In this document: piece after piece, positions 32,439 through 43,960 of the stretch
How positions within the stretch are numbered: position 1 is the stretch's first letter
How the letters are laid out: the number at the start of each line of letters is the position of its first letter
From: Acanthosepion lycidas
Taxonomy: Eukaryota; Mollusca; Cephalopoda; Sepiida; Sepiidae
Assembly: GCA_963932145.1 (NCBI GenBank)
Contig: OZ010574.1
Coordinates: forward strand, 62,956,878 to 63,020,877
Direction: 5' to 3'
DNA length: 64,000 bases
Notes under the pieces: model-generated
Told to the model about the DNA's origin: nothing
Database searches by the model: none
The model's input: only the letters and a program-made list of their open reading frames with translations
Program-made: the position numbers and the translations under genes

Positions 32439-32983
32439 CAGAATGTCCATAAAGTCTCTTTAGAATTTAAAAATGTATTACAAAAGTAAATGAACAGGCA
32501 AATATGTGGAAATTGTTACAAAATGAGGAATAGATACTGAAGCTTTTTTTATCTAATTCAATACACCTCTATATGGGCCCCATTAGTTACCTGAAGCACA
32601 TCAAGACAGTACTTGATTTCTTGCCATGTTTTCTGCACCATAGCCTCATCAATGGTGGCAATGGCATCAGTGATCTTTTGTTTTATATCAGTGATGTCTT
32701 GTATCTTTGTTTGATACACAATATCTTTAACATAATCCCATAGAAAGAAGTCCAGGGGAGTGATATCTTGTGAGCGAGGTGGCCAAGGAATTGTGCCACC
32801 CCTTCTAGTCGACTGGTGTGGAAATGTTTGAATTAAGAACCTACAAACATGCAGTGCCCAATGTGGTGGCACCCCATCTTGCTGGAAAATGATGGTTGGT
32901 TGAAGGTCATCTAGAAGTGGTGCCATATCAATTGCCTTTGTAATATAATTTTTAAACTGTAAAGAGACTTTATGAACACTCTG
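32439..32983 (-). mobile_element. Mariner-like element with DDE domain, internally deleted, 545 bp
   Basis: Termini CAGAATGTCCATAAAGTCTC and (inwards) CAGAGTGTTCATAAAGTCTC differ at two positions, with TA on both sides (32437-32438, 32984-32985). The interior has only the second half of the transposase on the minus strand. Confidence 0.85.
32558..32926 (-). pseudogene. Transposase C-terminal half (DDE superfamily)
   Basis: A 122-codon open frame reads IIFQQDGVPPHWALHV (catalytic aspartate in QQDG), then WPPRSQDITPLDFFLWDYVK, DITDIKQKITDAIATIDEAM and WQEIKYCLDVLQVTNGAHIE. This is the second and third catalytic region of a Tc1/mariner-type transposase with the DxxPLDFF form, in one unbroken frame to the natural C-terminus. 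The N-terminal DNA-binding part is absent, so the copy cannot act alone. Confidence 0.8.
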
Positions 32984-33736
32984 TATTTTTTTTTTTTATT
33001 CAGTAATTTATTTTCATGATGTTTGAATATTGATTGACAAATTTCCTTCATAAATGCTTTGTTAGATAAAATTTTTGTCTGGCAGTCAGGTAGGTACTTT
33101 GTGGTGTCTGTTTTTTGTTTTTTTCACTGTAACATCTTTGGTTCATCAAATTCTTTTATGAGACAAAATCGAAGCCATACAAAACCAAAAATATAAAAAT
33201 AATCTCAAATTCAGTGAAAGAGGTATTTATTTAAAATTGAATTATCTCATTAGTGATATATGAAATGATCACTTATCTCATTAAAGATATTTTGATAAAA
33301 GGATTTTAACAGTTTTAAGAACAATTTTTTGAGTAGTATACTGTCATCAGAAAATAGGCTGAAAGATGGGGAAGAGGTCAGAATAAATGACCTTTCAAAT
33401 GTTCATATAAAAGGTCTGTAGCTGTTAATTAACAGTTTGCAATTCAGAGCTATGATACAATTTATATAATGAAGATCCACAATAAATAGCTTTTATTGAG
33501 TTTTCACGTCCTGAAATCTATAACCAAATGGTTTTTCAGAATAAAAAGATAACCAAAGGTCAGTTCAAAGAGTACTTTGTCAACAATCAATGATACTTAT
33601 CTATTTTGTCTAAAATTTTGTTTAAATATTTGTTCAGATGAGTAAAGAATCAAGAAAACATTTAAAAATTCAATTGTTTTTTTCATACATTCCATCTTAA
33701 AATTATTTTGCTCTCTTTCTTTTTCTCTCCATCTCA
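32984..33736. other. AT-rich DNA without recognised feature
   Basis: No coding or shared repeat signal. Confidence 0.5.
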
Positions 33737-34101
33737 CTACATTTGCCCCACTTAAATGTACTTCAAACTATGTGCTGACAGTCTATATCTACAAGCACTT
33801 TTCCTGTATAAATATAGCAAATTTTAAACAATAGAATTATATATTATCATTCCTTACCTCTCTACATTTTCCCCACTTAAATGTACTTCAGACTATGCGC
33901 TGACAGTCTATATCTACAAGCACTTTTCCTGTATAAATATAGCAAATTTTAAACAATAGAATTATATATTATGATTCCTTACCTCTCTACATTTGCTCCC
34001 TTAAATGTACTTCGAACTATGTGTTGACAGTCTATATCTACAAGCACTTTTCCTGTATAAATATAGCAAATTTTAAACAATAGAATTATATATTATGATT
34101 G
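33737..34101 (+). repeat. Tandem repeat, three units of 125 bp
   Basis: Units start at 33737, 33862 and 33987 with CTACATTT, share TTAAATGTACTTC, TGACAGTCTATATCTACAAG and CACTTTTCCTGTATAAATAT, and differ at only a few positions (the third has a small deletion). The low divergence points to a recent expansion. Confidence 0.95.
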
Positions 34102-34179
34102 GTGCAAAAGAAAATGTTAAATTATAGTCAGAAAGCATACAAAGAAAAGACGGTTAGTCATGTAATCTTGAAATGGTTC

Positions 34180-34400
34180 CAGGTCCTCAAATACAGATAA
34201 TTATCAGTTTGAGTATACATGCAACATCTGTGGTAAAGCCTTCTTATCGAAAGTAGGACATGCTAGTCAACTAAGCTGTCATGTTAGTAAGCAATGCCAG
34301 ACAATTTTGAAACCTATCCACAGTAACTAACAGGAAATTTATGTTAGTTCTGTGACAAAGTATGTGGGTCAGCAGCAGGTGAGAGAGTCACATAAGAGTA
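34180..34400 (+). pseudogene. C2H2 zinc-finger fragment, probably from a retroelement
   Basis: One frame reads FEYTCNICGKAFLSKVGHAS then QLSCHVSK; further on another reads C*FCDKVCGSAAGERV. Together they resemble two C2H2 fingers of the CxxCGKxCxSxAGLxSH type carried by some non-LTR elements. Stops and missing histidines make it dead. A host zinc-finger pseudogene remains possible. Confidence 0.45.
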
Positions 34401-34452
34401 CATCAGGACTGGACAAGCTGTAATACCTAACACAAGTCATTTGTCTGCAATA

Positions 34453-35623
34453 CAGTGGGCTATGATAAGTTTTTAGCCACCCTTGATTACAGCAATTTTG
34501 ACTTGTGTAATAACGTCTCTATTTTTTTTTTAGACAAATACCATATTGGTAACAAGCTACCCTCTTCTATGAATGATAGTTGATTTATATTTTGCAATGA
34601 AAGTTCACGGAAGTAAGGAAATTTGTGAATTTCAATGAGAGCAAATAATAGAATGGCTTCAGTGTGGCAAATCAAATAGAGAAATTGCTAGGTTTTGCCA
34701 GGTCAGTCATCAAATGGTTAATAATATTGTCAAGAAATTTAATGAAGAAGGCCATTGTTGTGTGGAACAATGTTCAGGAAGACCAAGCATCATGTCTGAG
34801 TGAATGAAAGGGCACTGAAGAGGGAATCATCAAAAACCATCTGAAAGAGCTAGGCTATCAAAGAAGAGTTGCAAGCAAGAAGCCTTTCATTTCAGAGGTT
34901 AACAGGAACAGGCATATGTATTGAGCAAGAAAATTCGAGAGAAAAGATTATGAATTTTGGCACTTTGTAATTTGTTCAGATGAAAGTAAATTCTGCCAAT
35001 ATTCAAATTCAAGACAGGTTTATGTTTGGAGAAATTAGAACAGGACTTGGAACATTGGATGTCTGCAGGCAACTGTGAAACATGGAGGGATTGGAATAAT
35101 GGTGTGGAGCGCTGTCTGGCTTGGACGGTAATCTAAGCTGATTCTTGTTGACGAGCAGTTGAATGGTTCAAAATACTGTCAAATATTAGAGAAAGGACTG
35201 CTTCCACTATTTGAAACTAATCAGATTGACAAGAATGTCTACTTTTTTCAAGTAGGTGGGGTGCTTGTCATACAAGAAAAGTAGCAAAGATTTGGAAGGA
35301 ATTGCAAGAAATCAAGTCACTGCCATGGGAAGCCCAAATACCTGTCCTGAATCCAATAGGACACGTTTGGGAGCGCCTTGACCGAAAACTTTGAGAGCGT
35401 GCAACTAAAATTACGTCAGTGGCAACATTGAAGAAACAAGAAACATTGCTAAAGGAGTGTCAAATCCATGAAAAATCAAATAAAAGCACTGAAACTAGCA
35501 AATGGAGGACTTACTCTATACTAGTTCCAAATACTGTTTGTTTAAGTTGGGTTAGGAATATGTAATTAAATTTTCAAATTGTATGTATTTTATTTCTCCT
35601 GGCTAAAAACTTTTAGGCCACTG
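34453..35623 (+). mobile_element. Tc1-like transposon with dead transposase, 1171 bp
   Basis: Termini CAGTGGGCTATGATAAGTTT and (inwards) CAGTGGCCTAAAAGTTTTTA, with TA on both sides. From 34600 a broken transposase reads MKVHGSKEICEFQ, EWLQCGKSNREIARFCQVSH, NNIVKKFNEEGHCCV, CSGRPSI; then FVCSDESKFC (first catalytic D), FFQVGGV (family form FMQDNDP; second D lost) and LNPIGHVWERLDRKL (family LNPIEHLW; the E is G here). Several frameshifts. All evidence is for a long-inactive copy. Confidence 0.85.
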
Positions 35624-35871
35624 TATATACAGGAAAACCAGCAGAAGTAAAGTGGGCCTTTTGAGTCAACTACTTGGTCATGAATACTCACTCCAAAATT
35701 GAAGAGAGGGTTTCTTTCTGCCAAGAAGTGGCAATCAATCATATAGGGATTGATTTTTCCTTTAATAATCTATATTAAGATATATCTGTATTTGAGTAGA
35801 TGTTCTGTTCAATTACTAAACAATATATTTATTTTCATCTACCAGCCTGAATATTTGAGAAATCTTATTAG

Positions 35872-36209
35872 AAAAATATTCACTCACCATGTTTAACAGC
35901 ACTGTTTAGGCTTTGCTTGGCCATAGTTTTTTTGCCATAATGCCAGAGAGTAGAATACAAAGCTGATGAGGCTATTTTGAACACATGATTTGAGTACATA
36001 GGTTTTGGCTTTGCAGCATCTTGCAATGTTGAACATAATTACTTCTATATTCAATTTCCTTCCTTATACTAAATTTCTTATAGCTGATCCCTACACCTAG
36101 GTATTTTAAGTGGTTAGTATTTATTAATTCCACATCTTGTATTTTCATGATGGATTCAGAATTGGTGCCATCACTGCTTATAGTCCTCCTGGTTATTGAC
36201 TGATGCTTC
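35872..36209 (-). mobile_element. Third LINE family, RT C-terminal fragment, minus strand
   Basis: Minus-strand translation gives MKIQDVELINTNHLKYLGVG, then EYRSNYVQHCKMLQSQNLCT and ALYSTLWHYGKK-like sequence. KYLG is the conserved RT block following the palm. It differs from families R and J. It ends at the border of the mariner at 36212. Confidence 0.55.
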
Positions 36210-36211
36210 TA

Positions 36212-37042
36212 CAGGATACAATGTGTAAATTATGGGTAAATTGTTGCTGTTTTATATTTTTAATTTCACACATGCATGTTGTTTGTTTTTGTTGACTGCA
36301 CAGTATAGTAGGGTCAGTTGGTCACCATCTGTGAGAAAAAGAGCACCATGACGCAGTTAACTCTGCCAAAAATCTGGAAAGAGCATGCTGTACTGTTTGG
36401 CATCATTGCTTGAAGTTCCAATACAAACATTTCAGAGTGTTTGGATGTCAATCTGAAGATAGTGCAGAGGATTTGGAAACGGTTGGATGAGTGATTCTGA
36501 AGGTGATGTTATGCCTCCATTCATCTTTCCACAGGGCCATAGACTCAAAACAGAGGCCTACACCAAATGCCTTGAAGAGATAGTGCTGCCCTGGGTCAAG
36601 AGGGTGGCTACTGGAAGACCACATTTCTGGTAACAGGACTCTGCGCCATGCCACACAAGTCATGGCTGGCGGACAATTTCTATGACCACATCACTGCTTA
36701 CATCTGGCCACCAAACTCCCCAGACTGTGACCCCCTTGATTATTATGTGTGGGGCACAGTTGAGCAAGAGACTAAATCCTTGCAATACCAAAGATGAACT
36801 GAAGGCAAGGATTATAGCAGCATTTACCAACTTAAACAAGGAGACCATCCAGAAGAGTTGCAGGAGATTCCGAAGTCATCTGGAGGCTGTGGTTGAAGCC
36901 AATAGAGATTTTATTGAATAAAGTGTCTTTAGTATTTTAAGATATATTTACCAAAATTACACAAGAATATCTGTTAAAATGAGATGTCAGTGTTATTTTC
37001 ATTTTTGTGTAATTTAGATGACAATTTATCCATCGCACCCTG
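36212..37042 (+). mobile_element. Mariner-like family D element, 831 bp
   Basis: Right terminus (inwards) CAGGGTGCGATGGATAAATT and left CAGGATACAATGTGTAAATT are related, with TA on both sides (36210-36211, 37043-37044). The interior carries fragments of a transposase on the plus strand, starting MTQLTLPKIWKEHAV at 36348. Confidence 0.7.
36348..36921 (+). pseudogene. Mariner-like transposase, deleted and frameshifted
   Basis: N-terminal MTQLTLPKIWKEHAVLFGII, then LDVNLKIVQRIWKRLDE, after a deletion NFYDHITAYIWPPNSPDCDP and LDYYVWG (the DxxPLDYY catalytic block), then in another frame CNTKDELKARIIAAFTNLNK and RRFRSHLEAVVEANRDFIE. The middle of the catalytic domain is missing and at least one frameshift follows YVWG. 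Confidence 0.8.
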
Positions 37043-37435
37043 TATATTACTCATCAAGCTTAATTTAGTATTACTTATCAATACCTAATATAGATGTGAG
37101 GAAGAGATCACTGATATAAGTCATATTGTCAGATTGTAGTAATTCCTGTTCCTGGAAAGACAAATAAATTGCAGATTTGTAATATGACCTTCCAGAATTG
37201 AGACCTCACTGACAGCAGTGTCCATAAAATGGTGGAAATTTGAATTTTTTAATAATTAGCATCATATATGTGAGGATTATATATAATATTCCAAAGAAAC
37301 ACTTTGACTCTGCTACAATTTTTTTATATTTCGACTGAGCATTCTAGCCTTGATTGGCTGCCAGTCTGGGAGAAGTATTATTCTGAATTTAAAACTGCAG
37401 CGAAAGCGAAGGCATACAGTTGTGTTGAAATTATT
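37043..37435. other. AT-rich DNA without recognised feature
   Basis: No coding or shared repeat signal. Confidence 0.5.
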
Positions 37436-37497
37436 TAGATTTCAGCATTAAATAATCCAGAGAGGTTGATATGCCACTAAACAGAATCAACCAACCT
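37436..37497 (+). repeat. SINE 3' tail remnant
   Basis: TTTCAGCATTAAATAA, then GGTTGATATGCCACTAAAC and AATCAACCAACC match the tails at 46.3, 59.97 and 61.79 kb. Confidence 0.6.
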
Positions 37498-37504
37498 ATT
37501 TCCC

Positions 37505-37940
37505 CAAAGCTATCTAGTGTTTGAGGCATGTTCATCATATGATAGTTCAAAAGTGTTTACGCAGTATTGTGGATGGTCAATTATTTTCAGCCCTGCAACC
37601 CTTTTCCCACAGACAAAATGTTGCAAGCCTTTTTCTACTCTTATGCTATTTCCATGGCAAATGTTCCGATGAGCTACATACTTTAATTCCACCAATTCAG
37701 ACCTTTACAAATTATACCTGCCATGTTATGCCCGCAGGGTCAAATCACTCTTATTCCCACTATATTCCATTGGTAAGAAGGAAGTTCCATTCATATTGCT
37801 TTATGGAACAGACTCCCAAGAGGATGCTTTCCTGATAAGAATAATCTTAACATTTTCAAGTCAAGGGCCAGTAATTATATATTCTACACATCCTTATAAT
37901 CTGTACTTAATTCCTCCTATGTCCATACAACAACCTCAGT
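37505..37940 (+). mobile_element. LINE family J, C-terminal coding fragment
   Basis: An open frame of about 100 codons (to 37835) reads FSALQPFSHRQNVASLFLLL, CYFHGKCSDELHTLIPPIQT, FTNYTCHVMPAGSNHSYS, IPLVRRKFHSY and EQTPKRMLS. This is the best preserved coding piece of the family in the window. It is 5'-truncated and the 3' poly(A) block is not reached. Confidence 0.7.
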
Positions 37941-38639
37941 CAGTAAAACTCTGCCTTTAGTGGTTCTTGAGCTTTGTATTAGGTGAACTAAGGTAAAATG
38001 AAAAAAGTTGAATGCATCTATTTTGTTCCTGTATTCTTTTATTTCCTTCTGACATCTAACTTCAGTGTCTCTTGAGCCAAGTTTCAAATAATGCTTTAAA
38101 ATTACCAAAATCTTAATACTTGTATCTACTACTATAACATCTGAAACAATAGTTACTGTTGAATAGTATTGATAAAATTATAATGATAATTCCACTGGAA
38201 GAATAGTTTTGGGGAAATTGTGTTATCTAACTTTGGTCAAGTGGAAAACTCGCCATGTAGTTTCTAAACAGACTTTTCAAAAGCTTAAATTAATGGTTGA
38301 ATCTTATCAATATATCATTTGTGACAGCAACTTGAGTCTGATATATGCGTGCAACACAGCTTTGCAGAGATGAGGCACAAAATGACGCTGGCAGCAAAAC
38401 ATGTGAGATATACACAGATAATAGTAGTAAACTGAAATCTCTCTTTCACAAGAATGACAGACAAATCCTGACTGGAGAAGTAGCTATGAATGAATATAGC
38501 ACCAGATGAGAACAATATTTAAAGAAAAACAAAAAAAAATAACATGCAAACTGTTGTTTTTTTATCATAGCAGTTTAAAACAGCAGTCTGACTTCAAACT
38601 ACTGCATATTGTCAAGTGTTAAAATTAGGAAAAAGAATC
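37941..38639. other. AT-rich DNA without recognised feature
   Basis: No coding or shared repeat signal. Confidence 0.5.
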
Positions 38640-38780
38640 GGCCAGTTTGAAAAATCAACAGCCAACCAGAGCATGTGAGTTTTCAACATAATCAGGCTCA
38701 GGAATTGAACTCACATCTGCTAGGGTACCACATATATTTTCACTAATGGTTTAAGTAATTAGATCATGTCTCTTGGACAC
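38640..38780 (-). mobile_element. tRNA-derived SINE fragment, minus strand
   Basis: The minus strand reads GCAGATGTGAGTTCAATTCC, a B-box-like block after an anticodon-arm-like segment, then TGAGCCTGATTATG. Only the tRNA-like head is clear. Confidence 0.45.
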
Positions 38781-39121
38781 AAAAAAATACAAAGTAGAGA
38801 CTTGATAAATGAATATTTAATTTTATTTATTACAGTAAATACTCTATCTTTTCTTATGAAGCACTAAAATTACAAAGATACCTTTAAAAAAATTATCTTA
38901 TGTGAATATCAACCTTTTTTTTATTTTTAGAAATGCAGTCTTTGGTATTGTTTTATAAGCAACAAAAACTGAACTCCATGTATCAAAATATATAAATTAT
39001 TAGAATTTAATGTATTCTTAAGGCCAGCAGAATTTTTACCAAAAAGTGCAACAGCTTTATTGACCAAGTTTAAAATAAGGCTTCAAAATAACCAAAATCT
39101 CAATAATTGCATCTGCTATTT
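38781..39121. other. AT-rich DNA without recognised feature
   Basis: Nothing recognised. Confidence 0.5.
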
Positions 39122-39385
39122 TATCAACACATCCATGAGCAGTGTAGTATAGTGGCTCATCATGAAATATTGGAAAATCAAGTTCAAATTCCAGTCAGGT
39201 TTATTACATTCACTTACACACAAATACTGTTGAGAAAGATATGAATCCATCTTTTCTCTCCCAAGTAGGAAAGACTGTGTCCTACAGACTTGGTTGGCAA
39301 CCAATCTACTGCAGAAAGAAACAGGAGCCTACTGTAGGAAAATCTGCCTATTCAGTCATGAGTTAAAAGAGACAGAATTACACAA
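39122..39385 (+). mobile_element. tRNA-derived SINE
   Basis: Head GTGTAGTATAGTGGCTCATC (A-box-like) and CAAGTTCAAATTCCAGTCAG (B-box-like), then TTTATTACATTCACTTACAC, GACTTGGTTGGCAACCAATC, TACTGCAGAAAGAAAC and CAGTCATGAGTTAAAAGA. The closest relative in the window is 46785-47045. Confidence 0.7.
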
Positions 39386-40439
39386 GTGTATATCACATAT
39401 GCTGTGACGTGTAGATGTTTGGTGATGCTCAGAGCTAACTTGTTGATCGTATGCCCCTAAGACTGAAGTTGCAGGGGGCCTCCGGGGGCCTCACAATGAG
39501 AAATGTGATAAAAAAAGACATTTTAAATATGTAAAAACAGATGAAATATAAAATAAACACTTTATTCAAATTAAATATAAACTGAATTTTTATTTCTTTC
39601 TTTGATTAGCTACCCTTCCAATATGGATGCCCAGAGCAAAAGCACTCTCTGCCCTTCTACCTTTCTGAACACTACTTCACATATGCCACTTAACTGACTT
39701 ATAACAACTGAAATAAAAGTATTGATCAGGATATATTTAAGAATATGTGGTGTAATAATCAGTAAAAAAAAAAAGTACAGGAATTCTTTTGAGACCAATT
39801 AATGGTAATGGTAGTTGTTTCCTTATAAGGAAACATTCCATATTCATTGACCTATCAATTAGTGCCACTGTTGGTTGAAATTTATAAAATATTTGTATCT
39901 TAAAACAATTTTTCAGGAAAATAGGTTCTAAAATCCAGTAACTCTTTCCAGTATTGATGGGTTTTTCCTTCCTTTCCTTTTCTTTGGAGTTAGTGTGGAA
40001 TGTTATCATTTTGATTATGGCATTATTCTCTCTTCACTATGTGTTACCAATTTTATTCGTAATTATTGCTGTTGAGTCCTAAAGTCCTAAAGTTTCTGTT
40101 ATTTGGTATTAGTTCTTTGTTTGGGATTCCTTAACACCAGTCCACAATGTCCGAAGAACGATGGTCTTCACCAAGATCCACAAGATTCACCCACAAGACA
40201 TTTTTATTGATTAATCTGAGAAAGCTGAGGTATACATCTGACAGTTTAGTTATATTGTGAATGAGACTGGTGTCATACATAGAATCTATATGAAAATGCC
40301 AATGGGAAAAGGATCTTTAAGAACATTAGATTTACGTTATGGTTTTAGTTTTGTAGTAGCTTACAGTATTCGGTGAAACTAGCTCGAGTACAGCCTAATT
40401 TATGTTCAAATTCCTTATTTCAATCTTTGATTTCAATCT
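39386..40439. other. AT-rich DNA without recognised feature
   Basis: No coding or repeat signal that I could place. CACTTTATTC and AAATATGT runs are simple sequence. Confidence 0.45.
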
Positions 40440-40960
40440 GTCTAAGAATGACTGCAGAAAACATGCCTCCTTGCATGCTGGGATTTTTTCTTCGCCAATA
40501 AAATAGGTTTGACATAACTCAGTCCTGATCTACTTAGTTTAGAAGCCAGAATGCTACGTTCACTTGTCTGAACTTGCTTTTGCATGTTGATGCCAATTCT
40601 TAGTCTGTGAGCTTTTTGCTACCTTGCTGTTAATTCTGTTTGTTGAACATTTCTGTTCATTCTTTTCGATTTGACTATGGCTACTCACTCCACACCAATT
40701 TATTTGAAGTGTTTAGTAATTACTAGTTCTACATTCAGAATTTTCATGAAGGATTCAGGATATATATGCTATCACTGCTTCTGTTCCATTTCCAAATCAT
40801 AGTTTCTGGTTTGGAAAGGTTTATCTTGAATCTTAAATCTTGGAATACTAATTTTTTGATATTATGTAGAATTCTGTTTTAAATAGCAGGGTATACTGGG
40901 CTTTTTAGTTTTGAATGTCAAATCGTCTAATAAAATTTCAAATCATGAAGAAAATAAAAA
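40440..40960 (-). mobile_element. Possible LINE C-terminal region, minus strand
   Basis: Minus-strand translation in mixed frames gives INLSKPETMIWKWNR, then SKRMNRNVQQTELTARWQK, LRIGINMQKQVQTSERSIL and KLSRSGLSYVKPILL. The order resembles the part after the RT palm in non-LTR elements and may belong with the fragment at 35872. Assignment is tentative. Confidence 0.4.
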
Positions 40961-41809
40961 ATTACCATTATTCTTGTGTTTAAGATGAACTTAGAAATAG
41001 CAGTATTTCCTTTTCCCAATAGTTCCTTAAAGTTGCAGCCCAACTTGAATAAAGTTATATTGATTGGAATTTAATTTTATCATATTAATCATTTTTATCT
41101 CTTTTTCGTATTCCTTTCCATTGTATCATTTAATCAATGCAATTGAATTTCAGTGTTTGCTATAAGGAAGAAAAAGCTACTTAGAATATTAAATTGCTTG
41201 TAATTCATTATCTGCATATTAAAACACCAACGTTGACTTCCACATTGAAATTTCACACATTATCATCTTGTAAGTTGACAAAAAGAAATAATAATAATAA
41301 TTAGAATGAAATTAATCTCAGTATTTTTAAAATTAAACATTCTGTTCTCTTTCTGGTGTACCTTATTAATTTTCAATCAATCCCAATAATTAGATTAGCT
41401 GTTTTAATTAACAATTTGCGAACTGAAAAAGTCAGATTAGCTTCCATATGCATCACAAGGTTTTTAGATTATTGGTTCCGGAAAGAAAATTATTTCGAAA
41501 GAAATGTCTCTCTATCTGCCTGATATGAATATGCATTTATTTGTGACACGGATATATTTATTGAGGTTGCTGTACTGATATGAGCATCTGTGAGATTCTG
41601 TTTATAAATTTGTATTTTCAATATAAAATCAGTTTGTGTGCTCATCTCCACAAACCCCGAATAAGTTTGGTTCAGTTTTAAAAATAGAATTAAGATAATC
41701 TCTGATTATAATGGGAGTCATTTCATTTTGTCACTCAAATGGGGTTCTTTAAATGGTTCTAGTATAACTTTCATCATTTTCAATTAATAAATTGATCAAA
41801 CATTATCTT
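40961..41809. other. AT-rich DNA without recognised feature
   Basis: Nothing recognised. Confidence 0.5.
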
Positions 41810-41811
41810 GC

Positions 41812-41892
<81 letters not shown>
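41810..41892. repeat. Palindromic (GT)n(TA)n(CA)n microsatellite
   Basis: GT units, about 27 TA units, then CA units, so the whole tract is an inverted repeat. Confidence 0.95.
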
Positions 41893-42124
41893 AGATTACA
41901 TATATATATATGTTTTTAGCAAAGTTCTTTAAAATATCACATTAATCATAATAACTAATCTAATATAATACATTTTTCAATACTAAAGTTACAAAGTACA
42001 TTTGAATAGAACATGAATTCATGATTGATTAATTCATTCATTTTTTACGGCTTATCAACCTTATACAGGTTATTTAAAACGAGAAAATATTTTAAGATTG
42101 TAAGAATTTTTTGTGGAGAAGGGG

Positions 42125-42306
42125 AGATATTATTGATTTAATGCTAAAAGTCTTACTAATTAACCCATAGCTGGGTGGAGTAGATGTGGATTTATACCTT
42201 TCTCAAGGATATTTGCATGTAAGCGAACATAACAAAAGCAATGGGAATTGAAACTCAGCTCCAGTTAACAATTCTGAGCTGTTATCCGTTATACCATCCA
42301 CACATC
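42125..42306 (-). mobile_element. tRNA-like part of a hybrid SINE, minus strand
   Basis: The minus strand reads GTGGATGGTATAACGGATAA (A-box-like), GAGCTGAGTTTCAATTCCCA (B-box-like), then TCGCTTACATGCAAATATCC and CCCAGCTATGGGTTAATT. Its 5S-like head is probably the block at 42720-42838, displaced by the insertion between them. Confidence 0.65.
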
Positions 42307-42309
42307 AAA

Positions 42310-42719
42310 ATTTACAACCGTCCTGGGTATCACGATAAACTACATCTGCGTCCTGGGTAAGACGATAAACAAACATCCAACAGCAAGGCCTCTGATCAGG
42401 AGGTTTTGAGGAGCATGGAACCATCTCTTAATTGTTGGTGTTCCCAGGTCCACCCTGACTCGGTGTGGTAGGACCTGTTAGGGTCCCAACTATGGGTAAA
42501 TAGTTAACCTCCCCAAACTGGGGTCAAAACACTATGAAAGTGTAAAAATAGGTCTTAATACCAGAAATACTTTGTAAAAAAAGAAAAAAATATTCCAAGC
42601 AATACATTTTTGAAAAAAAAAAATATTACTATCAATATATTTTTGGAAAAAAATATTACCAGCAATAAAAATCTTGTCGGCATTAAATAATTCATTGAGG
42701 TGCTGTGAAAGAGAACAAG
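42310..42719 (+). mobile_element. SINE with repeated AT body, plus strand
   Basis: GTCCTGGGTATCACGATAAA and GTCCTGGGTAAGACGATAAA repeats at the start, then CAACAGCAAGGCCTCTGATC, CCACCCTGACTCGGTGTGG, and AT-rich units with TTTTTGGAAAAAAATATTAC; the end reads GTCGGCATTAAATAATTC and TGAGGTGCTGTGAAAGAG. Shared with 45622-46344 and 59643-60002. It separates the two parts of the minus-strand hybrid SINE. Confidence 0.65.
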
Positions 42720-42838
42720 CCAAACCTACAGTACCTAGTATTCTCAAGTGGTCACCCATCTAGGTACTGACCAAACTCAATATTGCTTAACTTTAAGGAT
42801 TTTATAGGAACCAGTGTTTCAATATGATGTGGCTTGAA
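42720..42838 (-). ncRNA. 5S rRNA-derived SINE head, minus strand
   Basis: The minus strand follows 5S rRNA over nearly full length: AAGCCACATCATATTGAAAC, AAAGTTAAGCAATATTGAG, TACCTAGATGGGTGACCACT, GAGAATACTAGGTACTGTAG. It keeps the loop region lost from the 22-kb copy. Scattered changes exclude a working ribosomal gene. Confidence 0.8.
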
Positions 42839-42840
42839 AC

Positions 42841-43590
42841 CTGAAAATGAATTCAGTAAATATACAAAAATAGAAAGGGTGGTAAGACAAGAAGGTGTCT
42901 TCTCACTGTAAATATCCAACATTTAGAGTAAGGCTGATTCTCAAAGATGTAAAATTTCTACCAGGTTTCATTATTGGCATCCGCAATCTTAGCAACATGA
43001 TATACAGTGTTGATAAGAGGCGCAGAAAGGAAGCTAGAAGAACTCCAGTAGGTAGTAAAAGAAAGCAAGAAGAAAGGACTAAACATCAATTGCAAGAAGA
43101 CAGAATATATGGTTCTTAGAAAAAAGAAGGGCCCAATATGCAAATTACAAATTAGAGATGCCAAAATCAAGCAAGTTCAAAAATTTAGATATCTAGGAAG
43201 TGTTTTAACAGAGGATGAAATGTGTGACACGGAAACCTGAAATTGGGTAGAAAAAGATGCTTTTCGAAATCTAAGCTGAGTATTATGAAGCAGGAAGTAT
43301 TTGTTAGAAACAAAGAAAATAGTACTGAACTGTCATGTAATAACAAAGAAAAGAAGAAAGAGGGCTTAGAAAATTTGACACTCACAGGACATATTGAAGA
43401 CAAGAGGGAAAGAGGAAAACAGCACATAACCTACCTAACAAGCAAGCATAAATGGTTGGCATAACAGGGATTAGGAAAGATAGTGAAAAGATAAAATTTA
43501 CTAAGAGTTACAAAGGACAGGAAATTGTGGAGAGCCATGATTGCCCATGTCCTGAAGGGACACAGAACATAGAAGAGGAGGAAAGCTCAC
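42841..43590 (+). mobile_element. RTE-like LINE (family R), palm to 3' end
   Basis: AATGAATTCAGTAAATATAC, then YQARRKD-like block, CAAATTAGAGATGCCAAAAT, TCTAGGAAGTGTTTTAACAG (LGSVLTED), GGACATATTGAAGACAAGAG (GHIEDKR), and GAAATTGTGGAGAGCCATGA at the 3' end. Frames change often, and the region encoding YGSECW is deleted. Confidence 0.75.
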
Positions 43591-43639
43591 CCAATGTTCA
43601 AGTGTCATTCAAGGTTGTGGGTTACCATTAAAGTGGCTA

Positions 43640-43960
43640 TGAGGAATGATATAAAAAAGGAGATGGTATTAAAGGGGGAAGATTATGAGGATAAAGAGAG
43701 ATAGCTAATGATTGGCCCTTGACTTGAAGAGTTTAAGATTGTAGTGTTGTGGGAAATATCCACACAGGAGTTTTTTTTTGTACTAAGTAGCAGTTCTTGG
43801 CAGGGAAAAAAAGCTGAGTGGACTTTTGTTCTTACATTTGAAACATGGAGGAAATTAGTGTGGTTTGATTCAGTGGAAATCTCATAGCATGTCTGAGTTG
43901 CAAAGGTCTGAACTGGTGGAACTAAAGAATGGAGATCATGTGTACATTCGACTAAAATAG
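43640..43960 (-). mobile_element. LINE family J 3' fragment, minus strand
   Basis: Colinear with 29815-30060 (AAGATTATGAGGATAA, AAGATTGTAGTGTTGTGGGA, GAGTGGACTTTTGTTC, CATGGAGGAAATTAGTGTGG). Confidence 0.6.

Noticed and set aside
34095..34125. A single mariner-like terminus (GATTGGTGCAAAAG)
   Set aside because: No inverse terminus lies within 200 bp and the match is short; probably chance.
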